Positions 35,007-48,015 are shown, counted from the first letter of the stretch. The stretch is DNA of 64,000 bases from Mixophyes australis (GCA_036250195.1 JAVHZZ010000003.1:332825875-332889874), one strand, 5' to 3'. The notes: generated by a model from the sequence alone, not told the origin. A program made the numbers and translations.

Positions 35007-36664
35007 CAGGGCCGGACTGGGACTAAAAATCAGCCCTGGTATTTAAAATACACAGGCCCACCTCAGTTCAAGCATGAAAGAAATTGTGTGCCGAAAAGGG
35101 CGTGGCCGCATTGTGTTGTGGGTGTGGCCAACATGGGGCATTGATACATACATTATAATAAAACATTACATTTATCTATGCTTCTGGTGCTGCTGACATC
35201 CATAAGGGTGGGAACTTCCTGCAGAGTGAGCAGGGAAGCTCTTTGTCTCACGAGATTACAAAATCTCGGTTTGCTGCAGGCTGTGTCCTGTCCGGGAACT
35301 GAGAGCAGCTATCAGTTCCCTTCCCCTAACCAGAGCTGGATTAACGCGCAGGTGGCCCGGGGTATTTAAGACAGCAGGGCCCTATTATGTAACATGGTTA
35401 TCATTTTAGACAAATACACAGGCAATACTGTGTACACTACTGTTAGAAGCACACAGCTTTGCCTTCACAAGCAGTACGTAGTGAAGTGGGACATACTTCC
35501 CAACTGTCCTTGCAGTCAAACCAAATCCTGACTATGTGGGACAGTCACCCAAATTCAGAACTGCCCCACCAGATTCAGGACAATTGGCAGATTGTCCATC
35601 TACCTGTCTTGCTCACTTTCACCACTTGTAGCAGCTGGTTTCTTTAGCTCAGTTCTTTCTTGTCTTGATCCTGGAATATTGGATGCCCTATTTTGAAGAA
35701 AATGGGGTACATGAGATTTAGAAAACTCCAACCAGCCCTGGTGTTAAAACAATAGCACTCACATTTTATAATTAGGCCTCCCTCCAGTCACCAAAATAAT
35801 AATAATATTCACATTTAATAAGTAGACCTATTTCCCTCCAACCAGCCCCAACATTAAATTAACAGTATACCAATTTACTCAAAACATATTTTCCTCCCTC
35901 CAAACAGTCCCAGCAATAAAATAAATAGCATTAAAGTTTAATAAATATAGCCATTTTCACACAACCATCCCTAACAAATAATTCATATTCACATTTAATA
36001 AATAGCCCTTCCTCCCCAAAATCAGCCCCATATTCAATTGAAAGCCCACCCCAGCATTAAATTAAAGGTTCTTTCACCTCACCTTAAATAATTAGCCCCC
36101 ACCTACACTCCACCATTAAATAGCCTACCTCCCACACTATATTAAGATCCTCCCTTCCCTCACATAATATATTAAAATGCTGCGCATGCACACTATATGA
36201 ACATGGCCAAACACACACGCACACTATAGCAACATGGGGCCCCACAGCCACACAATTAGCCCCACAGCCACACTATTAGACACACTGTTTGATCCACTGT
36301 TTGTTTGCTCCAGTTTGCCCCACTGTTTGTTTGCCCCCACTGTTTGTTTGCTCCACTTTGTTAGCCCCACTGTTTGTTTGCCCCACTATTACTTACACAC
36401 ACACACACACACACACAGACACTTACCTTTTTACATCCAGCAGCAGCACTCTGTGCGCTGCCCGGCAGACGGAGAATCAGTGACAGCCGCCTATGCAAGC
36501 AATCACATGGGACGGCACCACGTGACAGGTGCCGTCCCATGTGATTGGTCGCATAGGCGACTGTCACTGATTCTCTGTCCGCCGAGCAGCGCACAGAGTG
36601 TCGCTGCTCGGCGGGCATATGGACCGGCTCTTCTGGCATTTGCCAGATGGCCAGTCCGGCACTG
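35007..36664. mobile_element. hAT-type element, 1658 bp, apparently chimeric
   Basis: The ends CAGGGCCGGACTGG and CCAGTCCGGCACTG form 14-bp TIRs. The 8-bp duplication ACGGATGG is perfect (34999-35006, 36665-36672). At 35333 a second terminus-like CAGAGCTGGATTAACG appears, and 35600-36110 is homologous to the 32050-34546 element. The two families therefore share an interior. A large hairpin lies at 36437-36606 and a (CA)n run at 36394-36418. Confidence 0.93.
36437..36606. repeat. Imperfect hairpin, ~80-bp arms, inside hAT element
   Basis: The left arm (36437-36519) pairs with the right arm (36528-36606) around the 8-base loop ACGTGACA. The inner 15 bp, GATGG-free CATGGGACGGCACC/GGTGCCGTCCCATG, are perfect. 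The outer part has scattered mismatches. Confidence 0.88.
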
Positions 36665-36672
36665 ACGGATGG

Positions 36673-38025
36673 TATGATTTTGTATCAGTACAAGAGTCCT
36701 ATCCCTACATCACTTCTGGACAGGAATACAGGTTAGCAACTTCAGAGATATGGGTCTAATCTCGACAGACAGAGTATGCTGGTGCTTGCAGTTCAGCAGC
36801 AGCTACAGAGCCACAGGTATTCTAGATCTACTGAAAGCCAAACTGCAAAGAGTCTAGAAATGACCTCACTCTAAACTACTGCTATTAGTTGTTTAGTCTA
36901 TCTCGGCTTCTGGAATGTAATAGCAGTACCATGTCAATAAATAATCATTACAATCCGATCTTTACATTTTTCATGGCATAAATGAAGAATATATAAGGGC
37001 TGTGTCCATACATTCATCCCTACACAATTTCACTAATAGCATTCAGCATATGAGAATGTAGTGGAAAGAATCTGAAAATAGACCCTCTAAGGAGATGAAA
37101 TAATTTAGATTTATAACAGCACACATAACATTCCTCTCTTGAGCAAATACTGGTCAATTCAACTCAATTAAGTGAGCTGTTTGGCAATATACACTGTAAA
37201 ACATTAGGGATTACTGAATAGACCATATGTACGTTATTTCACACAGATTCTTAAATTGCTACTCACACACCAGTAGATCCAGACACATGGCTTATCTGGG
37301 GAAATGCTTGAAGTTGCCTTCTCAAATTAGAATGCACTTGCTATGTATACATGTTCAGCTGCTTATCAAACGATTTATAGTAACAATAAGGTTATGTCCA
37401 CACAAATGCTGGAGCATGCAAACATAATTTTTCATGCTCATACTGGATCTAATTGCTTCATTGCATGTCCAATAAAAGGGTCCATTATTTTTTTTATATA
37501 ACTTTATTTATAAAGTACCAACACACAATGTATACAGAGCAAAGAACCAAAGTAGGCCAGACTAGGTGACAATGTATACATCTGGCCAGACCAGGTGACA
37601 ATGTATACGTCTGGCAAGACCAGGTGACAATGTATACGTCAGGGGCTGCGTAGACTCAAGTTGAGTTTAACTAATAATTCACTGCCTTAAAACACCTCAC
37701 ATGTTACTCTATATAAGCAAAATCACAAATATTTTTACCTCCTTGTGTTCAATCACGGCTTAAATCCCTTGTGCCATGTGCCTATTAGTTGACACCTACA
37801 AATAAGAAGGGAATGATTGATCTGCTGCATGATAAACAGATCGTCCCAGGGTTTCCGTCCGTAGCACAAAACTTTTGAAAACATGTTATACATGTTTGCA
37901 AAACGACCCAGATATAGAATATGTATGGTATGTATGGAATATGTATTGGTATGTGTAGATTTTTTTCTGTAAACCTGAATGCGTGCCAAAGCCAAACTCA
38001 AGTAATAGCAAAGATATTTCTTACT
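36673..38025. other. Unassigned, with a 3-copy 31-bp repeat at 37553-37640
   Basis: CAGGTGACAATGTATAC recurs three times about 31 bp apart, after an L2-tail-like TTTATTTATAAAGTACC at 37500. The rest is unrecognised. Confidence 0.6.
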
Positions 38026-38212
38026 GGGGCTTTTTCAATTGTCCGTGTTACTTGCAAAAGTAACACAGCGTTAAAACTATTACCGTTATTACGGTAATAG
38101 TGCTCCTAATTACCTTAAGGGAGCTGCAAGCTGAAATGTGGCTTAGAATTATCGTATTAATGGTAATAGTTTTAATGCTTTTGCAAGTAACACGGACAAT
38201 TGAATATGCCCC
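38026..38212. mobile_element. PIF/Harbinger-type MITE, 187 bp
   Basis: The ends GGGGCTTTTTCAATTGTCC and GGACAATTGAATATGCCCC, with long inverted arms continuing into GTGTTACTTGCAAAAG / CTTTTGCAAGTAACAC, make arms of about 48 bp. A 3-bp direct repeat ACT flanks it (38023-38025, 38213-38215). A 3-bp duplication fits Harbinger, although TWA is the usual one. Confidence 0.8.
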
Positions 38213-38215
38213 ACT

Positions 38216-38589
38216 GAATTTATAAGTAGATTGACACAGGTTAAATCATCAGACAGACAAACAAACTTTACTGGACAGAAAATGAAAATATTGTGTGAAG
38301 CACTGAAGATTAAACAACAACTGCACACCCCCTATCACCTACAAAGCAATGGGAAATAGATACAAACTAGCTAAGAAGCAAGCAGAAACAGGGCTACATT
38401 GGCAAGTTGACCACTGGTCTTGTTTTCAATGAGAACTACTCCCAGGGAACTTGTTAAACTATACACTTATGAAATCTTATTGTGGAGACCCAGCTACCAC
38501 CAAAGGACATGACCTTGGAGAGTGTACATGGCCTGCTGATAAAGTATGTGAAAAAGTGACAACATTCTTTCTCCATATTGCATCAACAG
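38216..38589. other. Unassigned, possibly endogenous retrovirus-derived
   Basis: It lies directly upstream of the integrase-like remnant with no break visible. No domain is recognised in it. Confidence 0.35.
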
Positions 38590-38880
38590 GTGAAAGACTT
38601 CCTTCCATTGGCAGCTGAAAACAATTGCCATTCCCAGAAACCTGGAGACTTTGTCTACAGCAAAAGGTTCATCAGTAAAGGTGTGCTAGACCCAGATGGG
38701 AAGGACTGTTCTGAGTTCTATGGACTACTCCTTCAGCTGTAAAGGATTTAAGGTAAAGACACCTGGATCCAAGCATCCCATAACAAAAAGGTTCAACTGG
38801 AACAATAATGACAAAAAGGATGTCACAGAGAGTGTTCACCTGAAACAAGCCCCTCCCCCAGTAGAAGTACTGACACCATA
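38590..38880 (+). pseudogene. Endogenous retrovirus pol remnant (integrase C-terminus-like)
   Basis: In the plus strand, short words in the order expected for the C-terminal end of a retroviral integrase are visible: PGDFVYSKR near 38640, RWEG near 38693, and TTPSAVK near 38730. They are spread over two frames with a frameshift near 38690 and stops at about 38709 and 38750. No complete domain exists. A solo LTR lies 70 bp downstream, but its ends are of a different (Ty3-like) type, so the two may be unrelated. Confidence 0.45.
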
Positions 38881-38951
38881 GCTTCTGGCCATAATAACGT
38901 ACCTGTACTATCACCACCTAAGCCGCAAACGAGTAGTCTCCGCAATACACA

Positions 38952-39833
38952 TGTCACTCACCGGACTTCTAGATCTAGAGTTGGGCCATTTGCCCCTCTG
39001 TCGGCGCCTGTGCTGCTGCCGTCCACCATCTTGACTGTGCTTCTGCGCATGTGCAGACCAGGAGGGTCCTTTATAACTTTTCCTTTATTGGTATTGACTA
39101 TCCATTAGCCTTTTTCCTATTTAAAGCACCTCTGACCCCTCCTTGATTGTCTGATCTTGATTCTCACCTCCATGTGTCAGCTGTGTACTCCGTTCCTGTG
39201 GCTGCAGTTACCTTCAGCGTTCCAGCACCGATGCACTGGTCTCCGACTACTTCTACTGCTTCTCACCTGTTGGCCAGATACTTCTCAGCCACATCCGTGG
39301 TAAACCTGCCTCCGCTGTATACTGTAGTGACCGCTGCTTCCCACCTGTTGGCCTGATACTTCTCAGCCACATCCGTGGTAAACCTGTAATTTGTTGACTT
39401 TTGTGCCATTATTGTTTCTCTATCTAATCGCTGACTATCTATCATCCTAATAAATGGTAAACCTACCTCTGGCTGATAGCCATAGCCCGTGCTATATCTC
39501 TCCAATTGGACTGACTCCCATTAGCCTCATATGGGATAACATTACCTCTGTTTGTTTATTCTATAGCATCTGTCACATCTCTATATATATATATATATCC
39601 GCTCTCCTGAGTACCCTTGCATATCTACTAATTGTCTACCTCTATATTTAGCTGTACTCCATTGCTCTGCCGCACTCTTTTGAGGGCTGCGACCTGCGCA
39701 GTGATGCCGCAAAAACCCAAACCCTCTTGCGGGGGTCCCTGGAGAAGACCAGCCGCTGCGTTAGACTCCGCGCCTCGAGAGTAGTGATAGCAACTAGCAG
39801 AACGCTGGGTCAAGAACTCTAGTGACTGTGACA
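38952..39833 (+). mobile_element. Solo LTR (Ty3/gypsy-like), 882 bp
   Basis: It begins TGTCACTCACCGGAC and ends GTGACTGTGACA. The flanks ACACA (38947-38951) and GCACA (39834-39838) fit a 5-bp duplication with one change. A TATA-like CTATTTAAAGCACC at 39118-39131 marks the promoter. An 87-bp-scale duplication with CACATCCGTGGTAAACCTG lies at about 39290 and 39370. It is the same family as 12079-14023, opposite strand. Confidence 0.82.
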
Positions 39834-40018
39834 GCACAAAGTTGACACCTGTTGTGTGTTTGGTGATAATTTGTGGCCTCATAGGATCCTCTGAGTGCAG
39901 AGGGACTAAAAATACAATTAATCAACTGCATATTGGAAAAACAGCCAACATTACCTATTATAGAGATTGTTCAGTATGCTTGCAAATTCAGGTCTCCGGT
40001 AATCGCCCACCACATATA

Positions 40019-40175
40019 CAGCGGGTGAAATAAGTATTGAACACATTGATTTCTTTCCATGTGTGGATTGCAAGGGTTGTTGTTGACATTTGGTGTAAAT
40101 TTCATTACAATAGCCACAATAATATATATTTACTGACAAAAATGTTTATGTGTTCAATACTTATTTCACCCACTG
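40019..40175. mobile_element. Tc1/mariner-type MITE, 157 bp
   Basis: CAG(C/T)GGGTGAAATAAGTATTG at both ends in inverted orientation gives TIRs of about 28 bp. TA flanks at 40017-40018 and 40176-40177 complete the diagnosis. Confidence 0.92.
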
Positions 40176-40177
40176 TA

Positions 40178-42119
40178 CGTGCAGTTCCAATTACCTGGAT
40201 TGGAACATCTGCAATTCATGTCTGAACGCAAATGAGACATACGGCTGCCTACAGCTTAAATAGGAAGATCAGGGGAGAAAAGGGGCGTAGCATTGTACAG
40301 TAAGGGCCTACTGACAGCTTGCCAACAAAAATGTAGCCGAGTCAAGTACTGGGTTTCTCTAAAGTACTTATTTCTTAGCCGCATCATTTGCGCCAGCTCC
40401 AGGGCAGGTGTAAGTGCCAAGTGATTGTGATGATTGACACAGCATAGTCTTTGTATTAAAAATACACAATGTGAGACACTCAATGCACAGAACAAGTGTA
40501 TGCAAGGAAGATAGACTATAAACATGCATTGTATGTACAGTACTCATTATGAACATTCTGATTCATGTATTTACTGCTAAAAAAAAATATTTTTACAAAT
40601 ATTTTTATCAATAATTATACAATTAATTGCTGTTCATTTGTTTTATAATTTTTTTTGCATGTTCTTATGGGACTTTATATTGCACATATGTTTGTTCATA
40701 TCCCGCACTCTGATCTGTCTATATACGGCAAGTAATATTTAGCCAGATGGTACTTATACCCAGATTTGAATAAAAACATATATTGAAATCTGCTTGTTTT
40801 TGAATTCAGTTGTAAGTACGCTCAAGTTCCATCGTTGTTTTTTAAATACAAGCTACGTGCAGGTCCAAAGATGAATCAGGCCCATAATATCTTTTTAACT
40901 GACAAATGAATGACAAAATGAAACTGTTTACAGGCTAATGCCACAATTATTTCCCAAAGAAACAGTAATGCAGCATTCACAACCTTCAACCTTACTAAAA
41001 CATATTGCAATATATCTATCCTAATGCAATGGAATTCAGCCGCATTGGCAGTAGGGTATGGCATTTCTTTATTATTACCAAGGGGAATGTATTTCACATG
41101 GGGAAAAATATCTTATTTTTGGCTGCCTTCAGGCGTTAATCCCTTCCCAGAAATGCACCAACAAGGATAAAACAAGGGGTAGTCTACAAAAACAATTTGG
41201 AACAATTATTTTATTTACTATTTCCCCAGGTAAGGATGAGATTACTATCAAAAGGGCTTCAAAAATATTTGGAAATTTTAGTTAAAGTGATAAATAACAA
41301 AAGGTAATAAAAACAGAAAATACAGAATACAGAAAATCAATCTACAGAATAGAGAAGCATTATATTTTCTACTAGCAGATAAAGGGCAGCATGTGCAATG
41401 ACAGGTCAAGAATGTTGCACATATATCTCAGAAATCTATAATAGTGTGCGGGGGACACACATGAAATAAGTAAACTCCAACAACAAATCAGGAATGTCTC
41501 TTGAGAAGGGTCTAGTATACTTACATGGTTTAAAAAGTATGCTGTAGTAGTTTTGATATTTGTGGTAATGACCATGTTATGTTTAAAATGTATCCCAGTA
41601 TGTTTGGTGCAAGAAAGGTAAAAAGGTCAAAGTGATTGCTCAGGTATCTAGAGAATACCAACCAATCGAAAGATATGTACCCAAATTCTAATATTTAGGA
41701 GATTCCTTTATCGCATATGTTTAGTATGAGCAAGCAAGCCCTAACCCTGCTCATAACTGCTTTCCTTTTGGTTATTTTTTTCTTACCGTCACTGTCTTTA
41801 GTACCATTTATTATGGATAAATTATTGTAACAGCTAGAAAATGTTAAGGTGTGTTTGGTATAACATTGGTGGTCATGACTGACCAAAAGGGAGGAATGAT
41901 GAAGTTTAATGAATTGAAAAAATAAGCTCACACAATAAGGGTTAAAATTCTTATGTAGGGAAGAAATATTTGCTGATGTTGATGTATTCTTTTTCCTATG
42001 TAACTTTTATTTGTAACAAAACAGAAAAGTAACCAACGCCAAAGGACAAGATGTAGAAGGTCAAGGATAGCTGCCAGGAAAAGAGAAGCCAACAACCTTG
42101 CTTCTGTGGTTCATTTAGT
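40178..42119. other. Unassigned sequence
   Basis: At 40862-40883 GGTCCAAAGATGAATCAGGCCC looks like one end of a MITE without a partner. Nothing else is recognised. Confidence 0.45.
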
Positions 42120-42850
42120 TCAGAAAAATATTTATTCCGGCGCTTAATCCTTGAGGCGCTAGTGTAGAATCAAAAAGAGTATAATAGTGTGCACCGTGCG
42201 GTGAGTAGATTACGTTTTAGTAATGAAAAACACTCACCCAGTGTTCATAATATCAATGCTTTGGACAATCTTACACCGATGTCCACCAGTGGTTGTTAGA
42301 CAAAATGAAGTTTATTTCAATGAGACGTTTGTCAGGAACCAGGATCACAGTGTCTCTTTTTGTTATATCATTTATGTTCCAAAAAAACAGAAAACATACC
42401 CACGGTGTACACTGTGTGATCATTAAGAGCAATATGAATTCTAAGTGCTAATGTACTCACCTGTGCCAAAGAAAAAAGGTTTTTGGACATTTATTATACA
42501 GATGTCCATCGGTATGTGTCATTCCACTTGTGTGCAGGAAATATATTCTCAGAGACAAATACAACAGCCATAATGTACTGCCTTGAAACACCTGGCATGT
42601 TACTGCAGATAAGTCAACACATATCTTTCTCTGCTTGTGTTCATGGCATTGAAACATATTATATGATGTTACAAATAAAAGTTAGTTAGGTACCAGTATC
42701 AGAGCTTCTATTTTTGTTATCTCATGTCTGTTCCAAAAGGAAAAGAAAACACCTATAGTGTACACTGTGGGATAATTAGGGGCAATATAAACTCTAAATG
42801 CTATTGAACTAAACTGTGCCGAAGAAAAAAAGAAACACTGGGAGTTAGGG
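42120..42850 (-). mobile_element. PLE-like noncoding tail with a direct repeat
   Basis: On the minus strand the outer end reads TTAAGCGCCGGAATAAATAT at about 42130-42150, similar to the GCGC-plus-pyrimidine tails of the inverted dimers at 48358 and 61981. A block of about 150 bp (42328-42480) is repeated, diverged, at 42687-42835, so the unit is about 358 bp. ACAAACGTCTCATTGAAATAAACTTC-like sequence (minus, about 42310-42335) recalls the motif that follows the hammerhead core in other copies. Assignment is by inference. Confidence 0.4.
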
Positions 42851-42987
42851 GGATTCTAATATATGAAATGTGAATTAATAACTTCTAAAAACAAGTAATA
42901 TAGTGTAAAGGTTACCACGCGCATATAATTGTATGTTTATTTGCTTAAACACAAATTCACCTCTGCTTGATAAAGACTTGTGCCATA

Positions 42988-43022
42988 TCTATAATATAAA
43001 TGCTTAGTGGCGTGTGTTAGTC

Positions 43023-43054
<32 letters not shown>

Positions 43055-43422
43055 GAAAAAATAAAACCAAGCTGCAGCGCCACCTGCTGGGCGGAGTTAT
43101 ACACTGACCTACTAAATTCTTAGTGTGTGTGGAAAAAAAAATTCAGAAAGGGCTGAAATTTGGTATACTAAGATATTTTTTAACTTGTTAATTTAATTTG
43201 TTAATTGTTAAAAGTGTTTATAAAGATTTTAAAAATATATATATATATTTCTTGAAGGAGAAGTGACAGTTGGGAGTGGTTGCTGGTTGCCGGGGGTGAC
43301 AGTGGGGAGTGGTTGGTGGTTGAGGCCTGGGCTATGGCCCAAATGCATGACAAGAACCTTTTTAACACCTTAAGTAGCTTGATTTGACTAGAATGCATGA
43401 GTATCATGCACGGGTTAACTTG
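42988..43422 (+). mobile_element. Helitron-like nonautonomous element
   Basis: It starts TCTATAATATAAATGC after an AT, has a (TG)n run at 43027-43054, and ends near a hairpin TGCATGAGTATCATGCA followed by CGGGTTAACTTG (43391-43422). The same start and end occur at 63057-63840. The end lacks a clean CTRR, so this could be a Helentron-type or another class. Confidence 0.5.
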
Positions 43423-46069
43423 TTTAATATATGTATACAACACAAAGCTCACAGTAGAGACAAATTTAAGATTATATGGGAAGTATTTATCAATGGGTCC
43501 AAATATCTTCATTGGCAACTTTGAAGATACCTGGATGGATGCATCCAAAAGTGTACATATGAATCGCAGTTACCAGTACTGTGGTTTCCTTTAATAAATA
43601 GGGCACTAGGCAGCAGATATTGAAGAACTCAGAGGTCAGCAGATTTGGTGCAATCGGCTGCAATCAATTGTATTTGCAGAATGAAATTGTGAAAAAAATC
43701 ATAAAATAACAATTAACCTGCCCAGTTCTACCTTAGCACTAAGTAAGAGACCCTCACTTACATGTCAACATCACCTGCCATTCCCTATATTTGTGAACAC
43801 TGACTCTGTGGAACCACATCCCCAAGTTAGTGTAAACATACCAGCTGGCAGTATATAATCCCTGTGCCATTTGTGGAACACATTTTGCCTCTAATTAATA
43901 CACTTGCTATAGGGATAAAAATGTAACTGCATTTACGAGTTTGGCAAGCAGCTTCTGGCATAAATTTTAAATTTGATAGCCTTAGGAACCATCTGGTGAC
44001 CAACAGAACGGAGAGGTTCCTGGCCTCATTCCTAGACCAACCAGCAATCATGACATTTATAAAAGTCAATCTGTAGTGTGGCACCATTGAAAAGGATATT
44101 AATAAACTTTTTTTTATAGCAAGGGGTAAATTGGTTGGTTTTCCATTATCCCCAACAGACTATGCTTTGAGGAATCCCTTAATCATCTATATGTGAATGT
44201 AACTATCTTATTGTTTCACAAATTATTCCTACTGGTTGCTGAGGGGGAAACACTCAATGCAAAGGTGTGACTACCATAGGAGCAGAGGGTGCAGCTGCTT
44301 TGGGGTCTGTAACATGGCAGGCAGGTGCAGGCGGGCGGATGGGCGGGGGCTGCCTCCCATGTTACAACCCCATGTGCATATGCACCTTTCACTCTTGTGT
44401 AATACATGGAGGTTCTTACAAAAATCTAGCTGTGGGCCTACAAAAGTCTAGTTATGCACCTGACTCAATAGTTATTCATTGTGGGTGCATAATCATCAAG
44501 GTTGGAAAAGTCATGTTGGTAAGCAATTCATTAAGGGTTTATAAATATAAGGTTAAGAAGCAATTCCTAAAATTTGTTAAAACATGTGTAGAAAGTCTAG
44601 CCTTACTTTCTTGAATTCCACTTCATACAGTTATTCCACTGAAATGCTCAAAATAGTATAATAATGTTGAGTAAGACACAAATTCAAATTAATTTGTTAA
44701 TGTTATGGAACCATTGGACTTGTCTGGCACATAAACAGCAAGACTGCTGCATTGCCTGACTTCTACTTAACAAGTATTTAGAGGTAAAGGATTTGAAAGG
44801 GCAATAACTGGCAGATCCCAGCTGAATTATCTCTGACATAACAAAGGAGGTTATTCAATTAAAATTACATTAAAAAAAGTGCAAGAATTGCACCATATTC
44901 TATGAAAAGAGTGTATTGCAGTTAGGTGTCCTTAATCTTCAGAGTTAGATTAAAATCTCAGACATGAACTTCAAATTGTATGATTAGGCAACTTGGGGCA
45001 GCTTTCTCGGGCAGCAAGCTTTAGGGGGCAGGAAATGAACGGAATTCATTTAAAAATACCAGTTTCCATCAGATGTTTGGTCACAAGACACTTGAAAAGT
45101 TCAGATCCCCATCCCGGCATCAGATACTCAATAAAATTATGGTATTTGATGACCATGAAAAAAATCTCTGCATACCTAAATAAGAAATGTTACAAATACA
45201 CCCAAGTTTGGTGCTATTGGTTTATTTATAACAGTCTGTCTGCTCAAACATACCCTTTACCACCTCCATCTGCAATACCTCATTACACATCCCATTAAGA
45301 CTGCTGCCATGTGTTTTTCTTACCAGTATCAGATATCAATAAGCACTTGATGTTCCTACTTCTGTATTATTTCATGTAGTCATGTTCATCTGCTAGCTTG
45401 TTTACCTATTTATACAACTATTCTGGTATCTGGTATTTTTTTTTACAGTTTTTTATATATAAACTATATACAAAAAAAACCAACTATTTCCTTGTTGCAA
45501 AAAAACAAAATTAGGGGACTGGTTTGGCCACCAAGGAGATGACAGCTTGAGAGGAAAACTTTTATTTAATATGTGCTCTCCAAAAAGTCTACTGTTGGCT
45601 GGCTTGAAGAAATTCCGACCACTGACTTCTTTAACTTGTCAGAGCAATCTGGGCCCACCAGGCACACAACAGTCATCACTGCCAAACTCCCGCCAACATC
45701 TTCCTTTGTGACGTGATTAAGGCAATGGACCAACGACAGGTTCTGTGAAATTACCAACTACAGTGTATAGCTGCAATATTGATGAGGGGGAGTAGCCCAG
45801 CAAACAAAAGGTACCATCGTCTAAACTAAATCAGTCTAACCATTTCTTCATAGGCAAATTGTATGGAAAACAGGGTTTAGTGTAGGCTGCTAACTATAAC
45901 TCAATGAGCCTATGCCTGTCTGATAAAGGCAATCATTATTGTACATATTTCACTAGTGGAGATTGCGGCTATCATAGTTTGGAGGTTTGCCATCACTTAG
46001 TCCATTCTCAACTGATAAGTACGACTATTTAAATGTAACACAAATGAGCAAAAAGCAGGGGATCATGTA
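43423..46069. other. Unassigned sequence
   Basis: No gene is recognised. A patch at 44266-44365 (GGAGCAGAGGGTGCAGCTGC, GGGCGGGGGC) resembles hAT-type subterminal sequence. Frames at 44267-44614 and 45566-45757 show no domain. Confidence 0.4.
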
Positions 46070-46680
46070 GATGTGTACCTTTCTGCAGTTGTAACAGCAT
46101 TAGACCAAAGGGTAGCTGCCATTGAAAAAGCACAAATAACCTCCAAAGACAATGTCTCCATTAAACAAAGCCAAATCCAAAACCTCCAGTTTTCACATGA
46201 AGACCTTGAGAATCATACATGGAGCTAGAAACCTGTGAAAATGAGATATTCCAGTCGATATGTAAGTTGAACAATTTCTGAAAAAAGTTCTTTCAAGCAC
46301 TCATTCTGGATTACCAGGTCAGTGAATGTAAAATGGACAGAGCCCATAGAGAGCTCAGACCCAGGCCAAATCCAGAGCAACCTCCAAGAGATGTTGTGGT
46401 ATCTCCACACTATTTCCAGGAGAAGGAGGCCCAAGTGAGAGCAGCTAGAGAATCCCCCAGGTCAATCGATGGTATGTTGCCTAAACTGTTTACTGACCTA
46501 GCCCAAACCACTCTGTAAAAAAAAGATGGGACTTAGATGGGACTTCTCCTTTAACATAAACATTTGCCATAATAAAGTTTTATATACTTTCAAAGACCCA
46601 AGGGTATGGCAAACATTTTTCAATGCATGGCAATCCAGAAGGATGACTACAACTCTTAAGATGTCTATGACCACTATTCA
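46070..46680 (+). pseudogene. LINE-1-type ORF1 fragment
   Basis: The frame 46333-46518 reads MDRAHRELRPRPNPEQPPRD followed by VVVSPHYFQEKE, the conserved C-terminal region of LINE-1/Tx1-like ORF1 RNA-binding proteins. Upstream, in other frames, QSQIQNLQFSHEDLENHT (about 46155-46210) fits the coiled-coil end. Downstream, YRWDFSFNI (about 46530) and TFKDPRVWQTFF (about 46588) fit the C-terminal domain. Stops and frameshifts break it, and no ORF2 follows. ORF1p would bind element RNA. Confidence 0.78.
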
Positions 46681-47917
46681 ACAAGTCCTTTTTCATTGCT
46701 GAAATAGGTCACACTTGGTAAACTGCAATTAATACAGATATACAAAACATATTCCCCTTATTTCAGAAATAGACATAATTTTAAGTACTTTTTTTTTCAT
46801 GTGTAATGATTGTACAATTATTTGTTATACTTTTGTTTTATTTCAGTGTGGGCTTTCAGTTCTACTGTGCAAGCAGGGACTGAATAGATGGCTTGCGCAT
46901 GCTTTTATTCCCCAAGGATGATCCAGCGAAGCGGCATGTTAAGCGATACCGTGCCCATATAGCCCCTCAGACTGGCCCAGTAAAGTGGTAAGATAACTGT
47001 TACCGCTCTGGGCCAATATCACTGAGGCAGATGAGCATCGCTTACCTGCCTTGGTGAGATTTTAATTATAAATCATGGAGATAAGTGGTTTAAAGCAGCA
47101 AAAGAAAAACAGCCCTATCAACATGTATTAATAAATAGACCTGTATGTGTGTTAACATAAATATTCAAACCCACATCAGTGATAAACCCAATTCAATGAC
47201 ATAACTTTGACAACGTGTTCCATGATAGAATGCAAGGTAGATCTCAGCAAGGTGACTAGGGTAAATTTTCTGAACAAGGGCAGCAGGATGTCAGTTAGTT
47301 TAGTTGCTGCCCCCAATCACACACACAGTCTGACCCCTCCACCCCCCACTACAGACTGCCAGCCTTAAATTGATGGAAGTCTTAAACATTCACTGTAGAC
47401 TGAACATCTAGAAACAAGAGCTCATATTACATTTATTTTTAATAGACACTTCCTTATAAGTATTTCTAGATACAAAGTAGAATGTAGAAAAAAATACAAC
47501 CTATATACATTTTTGCTTTACGAGATGGAAAAAACAACAATAATTAATATTTCATCCAACAAAGAAATGACATTTTGAAAAATAACTAAAAAAAAAGGTA
47601 CAGTAGGAGATTCATTCTGCTTATTGTGCCCTCCAGTGAGACACTGTTGACATTTTTCTTTCACACATACCAACTGCAAATTGGCAATTCTTGTAATGTT
47701 CAGCTCCAAATGGAGCAGCCCACAGCTTATATAGTTGAACATTAGGCAGCCTTCAAACCCAGCTCTTGTTGCATACATATTATCTCACAGCACGAGACAG
47801 GTTTAAAAAATCACAGCAATTGATTTTGTCAAAATCTATGCTTGTGTGTAACTGGATTTGCTCAGCATACGAGTAAACAGATGAATATCCTTCCAGAGAA
47901 AATACCAAGGATTATGT
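46681..47917. other. Unassigned sequence
   Basis: A G/C-richer patch at 46845-47060 looks like part of a repeat but has no defined ends. The rest is unrecognised. Confidence 0.4.
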
Positions 47918-47925
47918 ATAATATA

Positions 47926-48013
<88 letters not shown>

Positions 48014-48015
48014 CA

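Noticed and set aside
36234..36665. 143-codon plus frame and its minus partner
   Set aside because: It covers the (CA)n run and the hairpin of a hAT element. The similar peptides on both strands come from the inverted repeat.
38590..39833. One intact endogenous retrovirus with a 3' LTR
   Set aside because: The integrase-like words are split over frames, no other viral gene is identifiable, and the LTR at 38952 has its own flanking duplication, so it is an independent solo LTR.
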